Origin: a candidate division Zixibacteria bacterium 4484_93
GTDB lineage: Bacteria; UBP14; UBA6098; 4484-93
Length of the DNA: 6,619 nt
Assembly (NCBI GenBank): GCA_002085385.1
Contig: NATO01000077.1
Location: forward strand, 1-6,619
Reading direction: 5' to 3'
Position numbers and translations under genes: made by a program. The notes beneath the pieces are model-generated. The model made no database searches. It saw only the letters and a list, made by a program, of their open reading frames with translations, and had not been told where the DNA came from. Positions within the stretch are counted from its first letter, which is position 1. Every line of letters begins with the position of its first letter. Positions 5,338 through 6,619 of this stretch are shown piece after piece.

Positions 5338-6619
5338 CTATTTCTGTTGTTCGAGTTGTTTTGCTATCTTCCCGAGCCTGAAAAGGAACTGGCTTTTGAC
5401 GACTCTCTTGCGCGTTCTTGCCATAAAGTGGCGGTCAACCCCAGCAGGAGCATAAAATATGTTATCCCGGCTGTTCCATAACATTGCGCAGATAAGCTCT
5501 CCTAATTTCACTCTCTCAGAGAATTCTGTAAGAAGCGGTGAGAGAGCAAGCCCTATGTGAGCCGTCTCCTTGACAGACTCTTCCTCATCGGCAAGGATGA
5601 GCAACTCCTGCTCCGCTGAGATAACACTCTTCGACAGTTTGAACCCAAGCCCTGATGTCTGCTCGAGGAGTTTTTCTGCTCCCCAATCACGGATGAGCAG
5701 TTCCTCTGTATCCGGCTGTGAAACCTCGATTGATGTCATCTGCAACTCATCGACAATGAGTTCCGTAACCATCTCACCAATCTTTCCCATATCTCTTTCC
5801 ACAATCCCCGGTCTCTGTTCATACGGGTTGATGAAAATGAGCGCCGAGGATGTCTGCGGGACAAGGGGGAATGTGATAACGGATATTCCCCTCTGATACA
5901 CCTGTGTCAAGAAGTTTATGTTCTTCTCCCATCCGGGAATGAGAAACCCTTCGAATATTCGATTCACCACATCAGCAACCTCAGCCGGCTCGACTTCTGC
6001 CGTGTGGATGACTCCAAAAAGCCGATGGGGCTGTGCTGTAAGGAAATCTATCTTAAACTCTCCATAGTGTTTAAGCTGCTCGAATACCTTAGAAAAGTCA
6101 ACGGATATCTCCTTCTTTGCAAACCCCGTCACCTGCGGAGGAGCAACTTTTTCTTCCCCCAGCTCTTCAAGTGAGAACTCCACCTCTTCAGCTTCAGATG
6201 GAACAACCTTAGGGAAAGGTTCATATTCCTGCTCGCCCATCTCTACCGTTTCTTCTACACCGGGCAGGTCAAACTCGAGCTCAATCTGTTCCTTGGGCTG
6301 CTCTAACTCCTCCTCCGGTATCTGGTCCAACTGTGCCGCTTCCATATCGAGCGCAGGTTCTGGTTCTTCCTCCTCCTCGACAACAGGTTCTTTTTCCTCA
6401 ACTTCCTTCTGTTCCTCAAGCTCTGGCTGAACCCTTTCCACCGCAACATTACCCTCACCCTTTTTCTCAATCTTTATACCCTCTACCAGCTCCTTCTCCT
6501 CGGAGAAGAGAACGGCGTCAGCAAGCTCCTTCTCTGCCTCTTCTTCCCACTCAGACCTGACCGGCTCCTCTGTTTTAACAACATCCTCAAAATACTGTGC
6601 AGGGACTTGCTGAATGATA
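5338..6619 (-). CDS. Acidic multidomain protein with roadblock-like C-terminal region (N-terminus beyond right edge)
   Basis: 426 residues are visible. The frame is open to the edge, and the GTG at 6441 is only an internal codon: the 59 codons before it encode the same acidic, Glu-rich kind of sequence. Visible residues 1-160 are low-complexity, Glu/Pro-rich and presumably disordered, with EEEEEPEPA at about 81-89. Residues about 174-290 alternate helix and strand in roadblock-like order: VFEQLKHYG helix, FKIDFLTA and HRLFGVIHTA strands, helix ADVVNRIFEGF, strands GISVITFPL and SALIFINP, helix GKIGEMVTELI. A second alpha/beta block from about 312 to 420 (VISAEQELLILADEEES, AHIGLALSPLLTEF, NIFYAPAG) may be another degenerate copy. 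PDTEEL at 302-307 links the two. The end is basic (RTRKR, then FRLGKIAKQLEQQK). I see no signal peptide or membrane helix in the visible part. The domain assignment is inference. It is first in the visible operon; the operon promoter is not in the window. Confidence 0.7.
   Translation of the reverse strand, partial: IIQQVPAQYFEDVVKTEEPVRSEWEEEAEKELADAVLFSEEKELVEGIKIEKKGEGNVAVERVQPELEEQKEVEEKEPVVEEEEEPEPALDMEAAQLDQIPEEELEQPKEQIELEFDLPGVEETVEMGEQEYEPFPKVVPSEAEEVEFSLEELGEEKVAPPQVTGFAKKEISVDFSKVFEQLKHYGEFKIDFLTAQPHRLFGVIHTAEVEPAEVADVVNRIFEGFLIPGWEKNINFLTQVYQRGISVITFPLVPQTSSALIFINPYEQRPGIVERDMGKIGEMVTELIVDELQMTSIEVSQPDTEELLIRDWGAEKLLEQTSGLGFKLSKSVISAEQELLILADEEESVKETAHIGLALSPLLTEFSERVKLGELICAMLWNSRDNIFYAPAGVDRHFMARTRKRVVKSQFLFRLGKIAKQLEQQK

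Noticed and set aside
5338..6441. GTG at 6441 as the start of the acidic protein
   Set aside because: The same frame stays open to the window edge with similar Glu-rich sequence, and no Shine-Dalgarno sequence sits at a suitable distance before this GTG. The gene is treated as partial.
6333..6560. Pro/Gln-rich 75-residue plus-strand reading frame
   Set aside because: It is the antisense image of the Glu-rich low-complexity stretch of the large acidic protein.

Overview
The window carries three gene groups from what looks like a diderm (Gram-negative-type) bacterium of moderate GC. The diderm inference rests on a lipoprotein lytic transglycosylase with an Ala after the lipobox Cys, which is the usual outer-membrane sorting signal. 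Most starts have strong Shine-Dalgarno sequences (AGGGAGG, AAAGGAGG), and two genes start with GTG. I cannot name the lineage. A poorly characterised or uncultured phylum is possible, because the rightmost proteins resemble known families only at domain level.

Layout. (1) Positions 1-1046, minus strand: a MltD-type murein transglycosylase lipoprotein, cut by the left edge before its C-terminus. (2) Positions 1047-1234: a 188-bp AT-rich divergent promoter region with back-to-back sigma70-like promoters, a 40-bp-spaced imperfect repeat and three T-tracts about 20 bp apart. (3) Positions 1235-2970, plus strand: purD and purE with a 4-nt overlap, two enzymes of de novo purine synthesis. (4) Positions 2975-6619, minus strand: a tightly packed five-gene operon read right to left. 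It encodes a large acidic protein with roadblock-like C-terminal domains (N-terminus off the right edge), a four-helix membrane protein with a cytoplasmic roadblock-like domain, a free-standing roadblock/LC7 protein, a MglA-type Ras-like GTPase, and its MglB-type GTPase-activating partner. The purine operon and the mgl operon converge with only 4 nt between stop codons.

How the genes work together. MglA and MglB form the GTPase/GAP switch that in Myxococcus sets cell polarity and drives motility. Here the pair is encoded with three further proteins that carry certain or probable roadblock folds, one of them membrane-anchored. My inference is that the operon encodes a complete small-GTPase switch with its own membrane recruitment site and scaffold. 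This module is the most interesting content of the window. The purine genes and the transglycosylase are ordinary housekeeping genes, though PurE has unusual substitutions in its phosphate-binding and Gly-rich loops.
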